Source: Soonwooa sp.
GTDB lineage: Bacteria; Bacteroidota; Bacteroidia; Flavobacteriales; Weeksellaceae
Direction of reading: 5' to 3'
Length of the DNA stretch: 64,000 nucleotides
Assembly (NCBI RefSeq): GCF_030151385.1
Contig: NZ_JASLDS010000053.1
Location: 1 to 64,000 of the forward strand
The notes below the pieces were generated by a model that saw only the letters and a program-made list of their open reading frames with translations, did no database searches and was not told where the DNA came from. Shown in pieces: positions 42,106 through 50,941 of this stretch (position 1 is the first letter of the stretch; every line of letters begins with the position of its first letter). A program made the translations under genes and the position numbers.

Positions 42106-43149
42106 TTATTCAGGTTCATCAAATTCAAATTTAGTCAATTTAGAATCTTTGTAACAATAAAACTCATAGCTTTTGTCACCGATTTTAAAAACCTTTTCGA
42201 TATTGATTTTATCGTATCTAGAAGCTAATTCATTGTATTTTTGAAGCAAGCTGTCTGGCAATTCTGAATAAGAAATAGGACGTTCAATTTCCAAACCGTC
42301 GTCCAATGCATATTCCATCACGAAATTGCTTTGTCGCCAATTGATTTTGGTTTCCATATTTTCGCCTTTATCAATGGTTGAAAAATCAATTTTATCTTGT
42401 TTAATAATTTTTCCAGAAGTATTAACAAAGAGAAAAATACCCGAAATTACCATTGCGCCGTAACCAACTTTTCTAAAAATAAATTCGCTTAAATAAGGTA
42501 AAATAAACTTAACAGTGTATGATGACAAAATCGCGGCAACAGCAATCGTTAAACCAAACCACAAGGCAGGTTTTGAGTACAAACCAAGAATGATGTAAAT
42601 GATAAGTTTTATTAAATGAAGAAAAATTTCGTTGGCAGCTCGTGTCGCAACAATTTCTTCTTTTTTGAGTCCATATCTTAAATAAAACCGGTTAAAAAGC
42701 AATCCAATAGCACCAGTAATCCCAGACACAAAACCAGCAAAGAAGCCCACAATCGCCAAAATATAATTGGGATAAGGCTTTTCTTCTTTTTCAATTTGTT
42801 TCTTTTTTAAAAACAATTGCGGAATATTCGCCATCAAAAACAGCGCAACAACCAATTGCAAATAGATAGGATTGACATACTTTATCAACCAAGCGCCCAA
42901 CAAAACGGCAGGAATCGAAAATGGCACAAACCAGAAAAAAATCTTCCAACTAATATGTTTTCGAAACACAGCAATTCTTGACGCCGAACTTGCAAAAGTC
43001 CCAACCGTTAAAGAAAATGGCACAACCGAAGTCGGTAACATCAAATTAAGAATCGGAATAAGGATAAGACTGGCACCACCGCCACAAATAGCACTTATCC
43101 AAAATGCTAAAATTGTCCCTAAGAACAATAATACGAGATTAAATCCCAT
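42106..43149 (-). CDS. TSUP (TauE/SafE) family transporter with soluble C-terminal extension
   Basis: A 347-residue protein with eight or nine membrane helices in residues 1-265. The TSUP signature is ICGGGASLILIPILNLML (about 20-37), then a second half repeat GFFAGFVSGITGAIGLLFNR (about 135-154). The family exports sulfur oxyanions or organosulfur compounds. The last 80 residues, beginning near DKGENMETKINWRQSN, form a soluble hydrophilic domain not typical of the family. It is first of a pair with DUF2007. The extension could be regulatory; this is inference only. Confidence 0.85.
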   Translation of the reverse strand: MGFNLVLLFLGTILAFWISAICGGGASLILIPILNLMLPTSVVPFSLTVGTFASSASRIAVFRKHISWKIFFWFVPFSIPAVLLGAWLIKYVNPIYLQLVVALFLMANIPQLFLKKKQIEKEEKPYPNYILAIVGFFAGFVSGITGAIGLLFNRFYLRYGLKKEEIVATRAANEIFLHLIKLIIYIILGLYSKPALWFGLTIAVAAILSSYTVKFILPYLSEFIFRKVGYGAMVISGIFLFVNTSGKIIKQDKIDFSTIDKGENMETKINWRQSNFVMEYALDDGLEIERPISYSELPDSLLQKYNELASRYDKINIEKVFKIGDKSYEFYCYKDSKLTKFEFDEPE

Positions 43150-43240
43150 TGATAGTTTTTCTAGACATTCTGCAAAACAACATCCAACTTTCTCTTAAAA
43201 AACGATAAATATTCTTACTCGAAATGTTAATTTTTTGAGT

Positions 43241-44263
43241 TTATCTAGGCAAACGGCTCGCTCTTTTCAGAAGCTCTGCATTAATATCGTTAATTAATTG
43301 CGGTCCTTCGTAGATAAATCCAGTATACAACTGTATCAAACTAGCACCAGCATCCAGCTTTTCGATGGCTTCTTTAGCAGAATGAATACCACCTACACCG
43401 ATAATTGGAAATGTTTTTCCGCTCTTCTCAGAAAGAAAACGAATAACTTCGGTAGAACGCTTGGTAAGTGGCTTACCAGAAAGGCCTCCCGTTTCATTTT
43501 TAGATTCAGATTTTAGACCATCACGAGACAATGTTGTGTTGGTTGCGATAACGCCCGCAATTTTGGTATCTTTTACAATATCAATAATATCCAAGAGTTG
43601 CTCGTCGGTCAAATCTGGTGCAATTTTTAGCAGAATAGGTTTGGACGTCGGCTTTTCAAGATTCATTTTTTGTAAAGTCGAAAGAAGCTTAGTCAAAGGT
43701 TCTTTATCTTGCAAAGCACGAAGATTAGGTGTGTTAGGTGAACTAACATTAACTACAAAATAATCAACATAAGGAAATAAAGCTTCGAAGCAGATTTTGT
43801 AATCGTTAACCGCTTCCTCGTTAGGCGTTACTTTATTTTTACCAATATTGCCGCCGATTAAGACATTCTTATTTTTCTTAAGTCGTTTTACAGCATCTTC
43901 GACACCACCATTGTTAAAGCCCATTCGGTTGATAATTGCAGAATCTTCCTTTAGTCGGAACAATCTTTTTTTATCATTTCCAGCTTGTCCTTTTGGAGTT
44001 AAAGTTCCGATTTCGATAAAGCCAAAACCAAGATCAGAAAGTTCGTTAAAAAGCTTGGCATCCTTGTCAAATCCAGCAGCAAGACCTACAGGGTTTTTGA
44101 ATTTTAGTCCGAAAACTTCACGTTCTAGGCGCTTGTCAACTATAGGTTTCGGTAAAAACAATTTGCTAAGAAATCCAAAATTTTTGAGCATCGAAAATGT
44201 AAAGTGATGAACTTCTTCTGGATCAAATTTGAAAAGGATGGGTCTGATAATGCTTTTGTACAT
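43241..44263 (-). CDS. pyrD: Dihydroorotate dehydrogenase (quinone), class 2
   Basis: This FMN enzyme catalyses the fourth step of pyrimidine synthesis and gives electrons to membrane quinone. Of 340 residues, the N-terminal 45 form the membrane-associating helices of class 2. The flavin barrel shows [13 protein letters not shown] (about 57-69), [12 protein letters not shown] (about 81-92), and [12 protein letters not shown] (about 172-183), where the catalytic serine replaces the class 1 cysteine. The end carries [11 protein letters not shown] and [10 protein letters not shown]. It is a stand-alone gene with a -7 element at 44279-44286. Confidence 0.96.
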   Translation of the reverse strand: MYKSIIRPILFKFDPEEVHHFTFSMLKNFGFLSKLFLPKPIVDKRLEREVFGLKFKNPVGLAAGFDKDAKLFNELSDLGFGFIEIGTLTPKGQAGNDKKRLFRLKEDSAIINRMGFNNGGVEDAVKRLKKNKNVLIGGNIGKNKVTPNEEAVNDYKICFEALFPYVDYFVVNVSSPNTPNLRALQDKEPLTKLLSTLQKMNLEKPTSKPILLKIAPDLTDEQLLDIIDIVKDTKIAGVIATNTTLSRDGLKSESKNETGGLSGKPLTKRSTEVIRFLSEKSGKTFPIIGVGGIHSAKEAIEKLDAGASLIQLYTGFIYEGPQLINDINAELLKRASRLPR

Positions 44264-44593
44264 CGGAGAAAAGTTTTACAAATTTAGTTAAAACCGAATT
44301 GATATACGATGATATTTAAGAAAAACTAAAAAGCTTTTTCAAAATTATCCCGAAATCTTTATAATCGCTTTTCAAGATGTGCTTTGCTAAATTAGAAAAA
44401 GATACTAAAGCAAACGTATTTCTAAAAGAAGCCGTTTATAACGAAAAACATTATCAAAACACTAAATTGCTAAATATTAAAATTTTAAATAAAAAATCTT
44501 TAAACCTCACCACAAATAGTATTTTTTTTTCAAAATAAATTAAATATTATAATTTTTTTCTATATTGCATCACCTAAATAATTTTTAATTAAT
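44264..44593. other. Gene-free AT-rich intergenic region (330 bases)
   Basis: Apart from the pyrD -7 element at the left edge, I see only AT-rich leader sequence upstream of the M4 protease gene. It has T- and A-tracts and a weak CTATATTG near 44563 as possible -7 element. No repeat, RNA gene or open frame with coding character is seen. Confidence 0.6.
44279..44286 (-). promoter_or_regulatory. -7 element upstream of pyrD
   Basis: On the minus strand TAAATTTG, an exact TAnnTTTG match, 15 bases before the start codon. No matching TTG at -33. Confidence 0.45.
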
Positions 44594-47338
44594 ATGAAAA
44601 AAAGCCTACTAATTCTTGGAAGCTTAACAATATTTGCAACAAATATGCTTTCTGCACAAGAATATGTAAAATCAAAAACAGTTAACGAAAAAGGAAATGT
44701 TAACTTGATTACCTTTACTGAAGGATCAAGTTTATCAAGAGCAAACACAGAGAATACTTTAAAAAATGTATTAAACCTGTCAGACAATTCTAGTCTAAAA
44801 AAGATCAATGAGTCAAAATTCAATTCTGGTTTTACAACCGAAAAATTTGCACATTATATTGATGGCGTTCGTGTAGAAGGAAGCACCTATAATGTTAATT
44901 ACAAAAACGATAAGTTAATTAGCATGAGTGGGGAAGTCTTTAACGCAGACAACATCTATTCTAAACCACAAATCTCCGAAAGCGCAGCACTTTCTACAGC
45001 ACTTAAATATGTGAACGCAGAAAAATACATGTGGGAAAATGCAGCTTATACTGCAAAAACGGGCTATGCAAAACCAAAAGGAGAATTGGTATTCTTACCT
45101 GTTGAAGCTGCCGGAAACTCTTACAAACTAAAACTAGCATTCAAATTCGATATCTATGCTGCACAGCCAATAAGCAGAGGCTATGTATACATTGATGCTG
45201 CTTCTGGAAAGTTTATTTCTTACAATGCGATTATGAAGCATGCGCAGAAGAAAGACTTTATTGCAACAAACAGAGCTGAAAAAACAGCATCGAAAATTGA
45301 AATTCCAGAAAGCTTTGAAGCGGCTACTTTTGAGCTAGGCAATGCAGATACACGTTATAGTGGAACACGTCAGATTGACACAAAATTAGTCAATGGGAAG
45401 TATATTTTAGCATCAGAAAGTAGAAAAGTATTTACCAAAAACCTCAACAGATCTGGTGATCTTGATTTGGTAACGGAGTTTACGGACGATGATAACAATT
45501 GGACTAAGGCAGAGTTTGATAATGCTAATTATGATAATGCGGCTTTGGATGCACATTGGGGTGTTTCAAACACTTACGATTATTTTAAAGATACTTTTAG
45601 CAGAAATAGTTTTGACAATGCTGGTGCAGAAATTACAAGTTACGTTCACTTCTTAAAAAAGCTTGAAAATGCAGCTTGGACAGGTAATGAAATGGTTTAT
45701 GGCGATGGAGATACCGCTTTCAAACCTCTAACGGCTTTTGATGTTACAGCGCATGAGCTAGGACACGCTGTTTGTCAATATACGGCAAATCTTACCTACG
45801 AAAGAGAGTCTGGTGCAATTAATGAAGGACTTTCTGATATTTGGGGTGCTATTATCGAGCACAAGTATGCTCCTGAAAAACAAGCCTTTTTAATAGGAGA
45901 GGATATCACAAAAATAACTCCCGGCTATATGAGATCGCTAAGCGATCCAAAATCTGCAAATGTTGCAATTAGACAGCCAGACACCTACAAGGGTCAATAT
46001 TGGCAAGCGGCATCTGTAACTGATGGCTGTAAAACACCTGATCAAGATGTCAATGATAATTGCGGTGTCCATACCAATAGTGGTATTCTTAACCACTGGT
46101 TCTACATCTTAGTTTCTGGTAAAACAGGAACAAACGACAAAGGAAATAGCTACAGTGTAACTGGCATCGGTTGGGAAAAAGCAGCAAACCTTGTTTATAG
46201 ATTAGAAACAGCTTTCTTGACAGAATTCTCCAACTACAAAAATACTAGAGATTATGCCATGCAAGCTGCTAAAGAGTTGTTTGGGGAAAACGCTCCAGAA
46301 GTTATTGCAGTCCAAGATGCTTTCTATGCTGTCGGCGTGGGAACACGACATTTAACAACACCTGATACGCAAGCACCAACAGCACCAACTAACTTGGTTG
46401 CGAGTAATGTTAATGCCACAACGGCTGATGCTAAGTGGGGCGCTTCGACAGATAATGAAAATGTTGAAGGTTATATTGTATATGCTAATGGTAAAGAAAT
46501 CGCAAGAACACAAGAACTTGGTACTACTTTATATGGCTTAACTGTAAATACTGATTATGATCTTACTGTTAAAGCTTTTGATGATGCTAATAATCTTTCA
46601 CCAGCCAGTAATGTTGCCAAAATAAAAACACTTCCTTCTTTACAGTATTGTGTTGCCGCAGCAAAAAATGCTAAAGAAGAAAATATCGGACGTGTGAAAC
46701 TAAACACTATTGACAACTCTAGTACAGCACAAGTAGGCTACGAGGATTTCAGTAACATTTCAACAGACCTAAAGCCAGGACAAACTTATGATTTAATTAT
46801 TTATCCACAATTCCCGTTAGGAACTGACTCTAACGAAACTTATGGTGCTTATATCGATTGGAACAACAATGGTGTCTTTACTGATTCGGGAGAAGCAATT
46901 GGAGGCTCTGGATTACCAAGCTGGGATAATCCTTTCAAAATTACATTTACGGTACCATCTAATGCTGTACAAGATCAAAAATTAAGACTTAGAATTGTAC
47001 TAAGATATGCAGGATTCGGAACAAGTTCTTGTGGTACTTTTGATTATGGTCAGGTAGAAGATTACTCAGTAAGAGTTGTTTCTAACTTAGCAACTAATGA
47101 AGCTAATGTTTCAAAAACGACAATCTATCCAAATCCTACAAAAGATGTTATCAACATCCAAGCAGAAAAGACTGCAAATTACGAGCAATTCGAAATTGTA
47201 AATGCTGCTGGACAAAGTGTTAAAACTGGAAAACTTTCTGGTTCTAATATCGATGTTAAAGCTTTGCCTGTTGGACAATACATTTTAAAATTGTCTGGCA
47301 AAGAAGCTTCTTCTGTACACAAGTTTATTAAAAATTAA
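44594..47338 (+). CDS. Secreted M4 (thermolysin-type) metalloprotease with FN3, GEVED and T9SS sorting domains
   Basis: A 914-residue secreted protease. A signal peptide (1-21) is followed by an inhibitory propeptide (about 22-250) with FTP-like features. The catalytic domain (about 300-590) has the zinc motif HELGH at 387-391 and the third ligand in NEGLSD at 410-415. Then come a fibronectin type III domain (about 590-685), a GEVED-type beta domain with AYIDWNNNGVFTDSGEA (about 752-768) ending GQVEDYSVRV, and an 80-residue T9SS type A sorting domain (TIYPNPTKDVINI, about 843-855, ending KFIKN). It is transported by T9SS and probably surface-bound or released. A strong terminator follows at 47371-47398. 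Confidence 0.95.
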   Translation: MKKSLLILGSLTIFATNMLSAQEYVKSKTVNEKGNVNLITFTEGSSLSRANTENTLKNVLNLSDNSSLKKINESKFNSGFTTEKFAHYIDGVRVEGSTYNVNYKNDKLISMSGEVFNADNIYSKPQISESAALSTALKYVNAEKYMWENAAYTAKTGYAKPKGELVFLPVEAAGNSYKLKLAFKFDIYAAQPISRGYVYIDAASGKFISYNAIMKHAQKKDFIATNRAEKTASKIEIPESFEAATFELGNADTRYSGTRQIDTKLVNGKYILASESRKVFTKNLNRSGDLDLVTEFTDDDNNWTKAEFDNANYDNAALDAHWGVSNTYDYFKDTFSRNSFDNAGAEITSYVHFLKKLENAAWTGNEMVYGDGDTAFKPLTAFDVTAHELGHAVCQYTANLTYERESGAINEGLSDIWGAIIEHKYAPEKQAFLIGEDITKITPGYMRSLSDPKSANVAIRQPDTYKGQYWQAASVTDGCKTPDQDVNDNCGVHTNSGILNHWFYILVSGKTGTNDKGNSYSVTGIGWEKAANLVYRLETAFLTEFSNYKNTRDYAMQAAKELFGENAPEVIAVQDAFYAVGVGTRHLTTPDTQAPTAPTNLVASNVNATTADAKWGASTDNENVEGYIVYANGKEIARTQELGTTLYGLTVNTDYDLTVKAFDDANNLSPASNVAKIKTLPSLQYCVAAAKNAKEENIGRVKLNTIDNSSTAQVGYEDFSNISTDLKPGQTYDLIIYPQFPLGTDSNETYGAYIDWNNNGVFTDSGEAIGGSGLPSWDNPFKITFTVPSNAVQDQKLRLRIVLRYAGFGTSSCGTFDYGQVEDYSVRVVSNLATNEANVSKTTIYPNPTKDVINIQAEKTANYEQFEIVNAAGQSVKTGKLSGSNIDVKALPVGQYILKLSGKEASSVHKFIKN

Positions 47339-47370
47339 TAGGCAGAAACATAAATAGTGAAAATGAAAGG

Positions 47371-47398
47371 AAATGCGGGCAATTTGTCCGCATTTTTT
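47371..47398. terminator. Intrinsic terminator after the M4 protease
   Basis: AAATGCGGGC pairs with GTCCGCATTT (one G-T pair) around AATTT, followed by T7. The A-rich left flank is weaker, but it could also serve the convergent gene. Confidence 0.85.
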
Positions 47399-47403
47399 TA
47401 TTT

Positions 47404-47817
47404 TTAAAATTGAATTTCTACACCGAAATTGCTTGTCTTTGGCGCAAAAATATTGACTTGCTGATACGTAAAACTTGGCTTCAACTGTATGCTCTTTCCT
47501 TTGTGATGATTTGCGATAATATAAAACGGCACCGAACCAATCATCGACATTCCTCCCCATATCAAAAACGAATAACCAAAACTTTCACCAGTGGTAAAAA
47601 GTGAATTTGCACTCCCAGAACCATCATCTGTCAACAGAAATACACCACCCAAAGCACTTGCAGCGGCTCCACCAATCAACAGTATTTTTGCTGTCTTTTT
47701 ATTTGCTAAATAGCGTTCAAAATGATAATTGGAAGTTGTGGTACTGTCAACTTTTCTAACTTGGGTTTTTCCAAATCCACAAATTAAAACCGAAATAATA
47801 AAGAATAAATTTTTCAT
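47404..47817 (-). CDS. Small exported membrane-associated protein, paralogue 1
   Basis: A 137-residue protein with a signal peptide (LFFIISVLICGFG) and two hydrophobic segments: LLIGGAAASALGGVFLL (about 44-60) and FLIWGGMSMIGSVPFYIIA (about 82-100). It ends VGVEIQF-like (NFGVEIQF). The next gene is a paralogue with the same architecture and end (VGVLIQF). The C-terminal phenylalanine is often a signal for outer-membrane barrel insertion, but this protein is too short for a barrel. The role is unknown. Confidence 0.55.
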   Translation of the reverse strand: MKNLFFIISVLICGFGKTQVRKVDSTTTSNYHFERYLANKKTAKILLIGGAAASALGGVFLLTDDGSGSANSLFTTGESFGYSFLIWGGMSMIGSVPFYIIANHHKGKSIQLKPSFTYQQVNIFAPKTSNFGVEIQF

Positions 47818-47827
47818 TTCTCTGTTT

Positions 47828-48244
47828 TTAAAATTGAATTAAAACTCCCACTTGTGCAAAGTTTTCTTGAACTAAAATAGGTTTCTCAAAAGAAATACTA
47901 GGACTAAGCTTAAAGGATTTTTTAGCATTATTGGAAGAAATAATATAAAATGGGATAGAGGTAATGGCAGCTAAAGTTCCTCCCATAATCATATGGATTC
48001 CAATTATTTGCGATTCCGAAAAAAATAATCCTGAAGGATGTCCCGAAACCAACAAAAATTTCCCTACAGTCGCTAATCCAGCCCCAGAAAGCGCAATAAT
48101 ATTGGCCACTTTCTTTTTTCTTATCGATTTTGTTAGATAGATATTAGAGATTTGTGAAAGCGAATCTTGTTTCACCTCTTGCGCTTGAAAATTAGTGTTA
48201 CATAAAAACAGTAAAAGGTATAAAATAAAAGTTTTCATAATCAA
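47828..48244 (-). CDS. Small exported membrane-associated protein, paralogue 2
   Basis: A 138-residue paralogue of the downstream gene, 10 bases apart. It has a signal peptide (LYLLLFLCNTNFQAQ) and the hydrophobic segments IIALSGAGLATVGKFLLV (about 49-66) and IIGIHMIMGGTLAAITSIPFYII (about 80-102). SIPFYII matches SVPFYII in the partner, and both have a K-S-F/I-x-L motif after it. The function is unknown. The tandem pair suggests a duplication. Confidence 0.55.
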   Translation of the reverse strand: MIMKTFILYLLLFLCNTNFQAQEVKQDSLSQISNIYLTKSIRKKKVANIIALSGAGLATVGKFLLVSGHPSGLFFSESQIIGIHMIMGGTLAAITSIPFYIISSNNAKKSFKLSPSISFEKPILVQENFAQVGVLIQF

Positions 48245-48292
48245 TTTTTATTCGAAATAAGTCAATTATTCCGCCTAAAAAAATGATTGAAA

Positions 48293-48874
48293 TCAAGAAT
48301 TAGATTTTTTCTTACATCGCGAAAATGTTTCGGGTGTAATTTGTAGATAGGTCGCAATAACCTTATCCGTAAGCCTTTGTGATAATTCTGATTGTTCTTT
48401 TAAGAAAATATCAACTTTCTCCTGTGGCGAATATGAAGTTAAAAATTCGATTCTTTTGATTTGAAAATTTTGGAATCTTTCTAAAATCTGTAAATAAACT
48501 TTCTCAAATTTTGAGTTTTCGGAAATCAGCTTTTGAAAGTTTTCATTGGAAATTCTCAACAAACTTCCATGTTCCAAAGCTTGAATAAAAGCTGGCGAAG
48601 CCACTTTTTCTTGAAAACTAATTAAAATTGTGCAAAACTCGCCTTCAGAAACGATGAGTCTTGTAAACTCTGAAGCGTTCGCGTTAAGGTGAAATGTCCG
48701 CAAAACACCTTTGGTTACGAAATACAAATAATGGCAAACCTCATCAGAATTAAGCAAAAACTCATTCTTCTTGAAACTCTGAATTTCAAAATGTGAATAT
48801 ATTTCATGAAGTTCTTCTTGGGAAAAACTAGAAATCTCTTGGAGTTTTGTCTTTAATAATTCAAATTCGGACAT
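48293..48874 (-). CDS. Crp/Fnr family transcriptional regulator
   Basis: A 193-residue regulator with an N-terminal cyclic-nucleotide-binding-like beta-barrel. LNSDEVCHYLYFVTKGVLRTF (about 41-61) is the typical strand-turn. A dimer helix (YLQILERFQNFQIKRIEFL) follows, then a short winged-helix region ending VIATYLQITPETFSRCKKK. It lacks the canonical cAMP-binding arginine motif, so the ligand is unknown. Proteins like this often regulate stress genes in Bacteroidota. It is a single gene; its targets cannot be inferred from the context. Confidence 0.85.
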   Translation of the reverse strand: MSEFELLKTKLQEISSFSQEELHEIYSHFEIQSFKKNEFLLNSDEVCHYLYFVTKGVLRTFHLNANASEFTRLIVSEGEFCTILISFQEKVASPAFIQALEHGSLLRISNENFQKLISENSKFEKVYLQILERFQNFQIKRIEFLTSYSPQEKVDIFLKEQSELSQRLTDKVIATYLQITPETFSRCKKKSNS

Positions 48875-48935
48875 ATATGTTCTTATAAAACTAATTTAGA
48901 ATTTTTTCTTATTAGAAATTCCAAGTTTTCGTGTT

Positions 48936-49637
48936 CTAGATATAATCTTTCAAATCAAAACTCAAAATTTTAGCGATTTCGAAAAATTCAGGATTGACAT
49001 TGAGACTTGCATTAATTGAAATATTTTCCTTCGTTATCGGATGAATAAAGTTGATTTGATGCGAATGCAAAGGCATCGCCGTGATATTAAATGTTTGCAA
49101 CCACAATTTATTTTGTTTGTTGCAACCATGTTTTCGGCAACCCAAAATAGGGTGCAAAATATGTTTGAAATGCTTTCTCAATTGATGGAATCTTCCAGTC
49201 TCGGGAAGCGCTTCCACCAAAGAATAACGCGAAGTTTGGTGTTTTCTAAAAGGCAAATCAATTTCGGAAGTTTGCAAACGTCGGTAATGCGTGATCGCAT
49301 TTTGGACAACTTCATTTTCATTCGCCAAGTCGTAATCGATGGTTTCCTCTTCTTTAGTCCAACCGCGAAGAATAGCAATATATTTCTTCTCAACGTCGCG
49401 ACTCATAAATTGGTCACTGATAAGCTTCAGGCTTTCTTTATCCAACGCAAATAGCAAGACGCCAGAAGTTTTTCGGTCTAATCGGTGTACAAGATGTACT
49501 TTTTGACCGATTTGTTTTGTTAGTTTTTCTACAGCATATTCGTCCACAGGTCCAGCATAATAGGATTTGTGCACCAACAATCCACTAGGTTTATTGATTG
49601 CAATAAAATACGCATCGCGATAAAGAATTTCTAACAT
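48936..49637 (-). CDS. RluA-family pseudouridine synthase (TruC-like)
   Basis: A 233-residue enzyme that turns uridine into pseudouridine in tRNA or rRNA. The catalytic Asp is in HRLDRKTSG (51-59, Asp at about 54). ETGRFHQLRKHFKHILHPILG (about 154-174) forms the end of the active site. It lacks an S4 domain, and its HGCNKQN segment suggests the TruC type that acts on tRNA position 65. I use the Met at 49637; the extra 11 residues upstream are not conserved in the family. No clear promoter is seen. Confidence 0.88.
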   Translation of the reverse strand: MLEILYRDAYFIAINKPSGLLVHKSYYAGPVDEYAVEKLTKQIGQKVHLVHRLDRKTSGVLLFALDKESLKLISDQFMSRDVEKKYIAILRGWTKEEETIDYDLANENEVVQNAITHYRRLQTSEIDLPFRKHQTSRYSLVEALPETGRFHQLRKHFKHILHPILGCRKHGCNKQNKLWLQTFNITAMPLHSHQINFIHPITKENISINASLNVNPEFFEIAKILSFDLKDYI

Positions 49638-49762
49638 TGTGCAAAAATAAAGATTTGCAGAGAAAAACAATTACCAAAATATATTTAGAAGCTAAAGCTT
49701 TTCTTGCGCTTTACAACATTAGAAATCTAAGTCTCAATATTCTTAAATTCTTTATTAAAAAT

Positions 49763-50452
49763 CTAAACATTGGTTCCAAAAAAGTGTCCTACCAAAGCAG
49801 TTGTTCCCATAGCGATGGTTCCCCAAAAACCTATACGAAGCACGCTTGTCCAAATATTTGAGCCTCCTGTTTTTGCAGCAATTGCACCTAAAACCATTAG
49901 GAAGAAAATGGCCAACGCATACTGCCAATAGACCATTGTGACAACTGGCGCAACCAATGCGACAATCATTGGAATAATGGCACCACCGAAAAAGGAAAAA
50001 AATGAAGCTAAAGCCGCTTGAAAAGGTTTTGCTGCAGAAATTTCGTTGATGCCCAATTCGTCTTTAGCGTGAGCTTCTAAGGCGTCGTGGGCAGACAATT
50101 CTTTAGCAACTTGCAAAGCCGTTTCTTTGGAAACGCCTCTTTTCTCGTAAATGTGCGCCAACTCATGAAGTTCAAATTCAGGGTTTTCCTCAAGTTCTTT
50201 TCTTTCTCGCTCAATGTCAGCTTTTTCGGTGTCGGCTTGCGAACTAACGGAGACATATTCTCCTGCAGCCATCGACATGGCACCAGCCATCATCCCAGCA
50301 AGTGCTGCCAACACGATAGAATCTCGCGATGCTTCGGCAGCGGCAACACCAATGACAATACTTGTTGTAGAAAGTAATCCATCATTAGCACCAAGCACAG
50401 CTGCACGCAACCATCCAATTCTGGTCACATAATGTTCTTCCATCTTTTTCAT
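49763..50452 (-). CDS. VIT1/CCC1 family transporter
   Basis: A 229-residue membrane protein of the vacuolar iron/manganese transporter family. The first helix region has RAAVLGANDGLLSTTSIVIG (about 15-34) and AGMMAGAMSMAAGEYVSVSSQAD (about 52-74). A cytoplasmic Glu-rich metal-binding helix hairpin (ADIERERKELEEN, about 78-90) follows, and then three more membrane helices. It likely moves Fe2+ or Mn2+ out of the cytoplasm. The second Met at residue 4 is an alternative start. It is a single gene; no iron regulator is adjacent. Confidence 0.88.
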   Translation of the reverse strand: MKKMEEHYVTRIGWLRAAVLGANDGLLSTTSIVIGVAAAEASRDSIVLAALAGMMAGAMSMAAGEYVSVSSQADTEKADIERERKELEENPEFELHELAHIYEKRGVSKETALQVAKELSAHDALEAHAKDELGINEISAAKPFQAALASFFSFFGGAIIPMIVALVAPVVTMVYWQYALAIFFLMVLGAIAAKTGGSNIWTSVLRIGFWGTIAMGTTALVGHFFGTNV

Positions 50453-50543
50453 AAGCGAGGAATTTATTATAAAATTAAAGACATTCTAACTTTCCAAAAA
50501 GCATGAAATTATCTCCAAATTTTTCGAAATTAATTAGAGCTTC

Positions 50544-50738
50544 TTAAAGTTCTCTTTTGAAAGTGTACATACTAGAGATTGAGCTTCCCATACCAACAAA
50601 CTCTTTAACAACAACCAATTCCCAGCCATCTCGACCTAGTCTATTAAGAATTTCGTCGATTTCTTCTGTTGGGACTTCGGTTGTCCAAATACTTCTTGAT
50701 TTGATTTCTACGGTTTTGTATTCGAAAGTTTTTCTCAT
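50544..50738 (-). CDS. DUF4177 family protein
   Basis: A 64-residue protein of the DUF4177 family. It starts FEYKTVEI (about 5-12), has a variable middle, and ends with the helix-strand pattern LGRDGWELVVVKEF (about 34-47) and a YTFKREL strand at the C-terminus. It is a small soluble beta-alpha-beta fold of unknown function, often in stand-alone genes. Nothing in the neighbourhood explains its task. Confidence 0.8.
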   Translation of the reverse strand: MRKTFEYKTVEIKSRSIWTTEVPTEEIDEILNRLGRDGWELVVVKEFVGMGSSISSMYTFKREL

Positions 50739-50917
50739 CGTTTTATTTTGATTTAGATGTGTTGTTTTTAACTCCTATTAATTACAAAAGTAAAGCTTTA
50801 TAAGCTTAGAATCAGTCTAAAAATATTATCGAAATTCTTTTCACAGTACTTCGGAAACCTCATTGGCAGGAGTAAACGAGCAATAAAATATCAACTTCTA
50901 AAGTCTTGAAAAAAAAT

Positions 50918-50925
50918 TATCTTTG
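50918..50925 (+). promoter_or_regulatory. -7 element upstream of the 340-residue lipoprotein
   Basis: TATCTTTG, an exact TAnnTTTG match, 16 bases before the ATG at 50942. A TTC lies near -33. It supports the ATG at 50942 rather than the TTG at 50936. Confidence 0.5.
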
Positions 50926-50941
50926 AGAAAACACATTGTTT

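Noticed and set aside
48293..48874. A truncated or broken Crp-family regulator
   Set aside because: The short winged-helix end is usual for this branch of the family in flavobacteria, so the length of 193 residues is normal.
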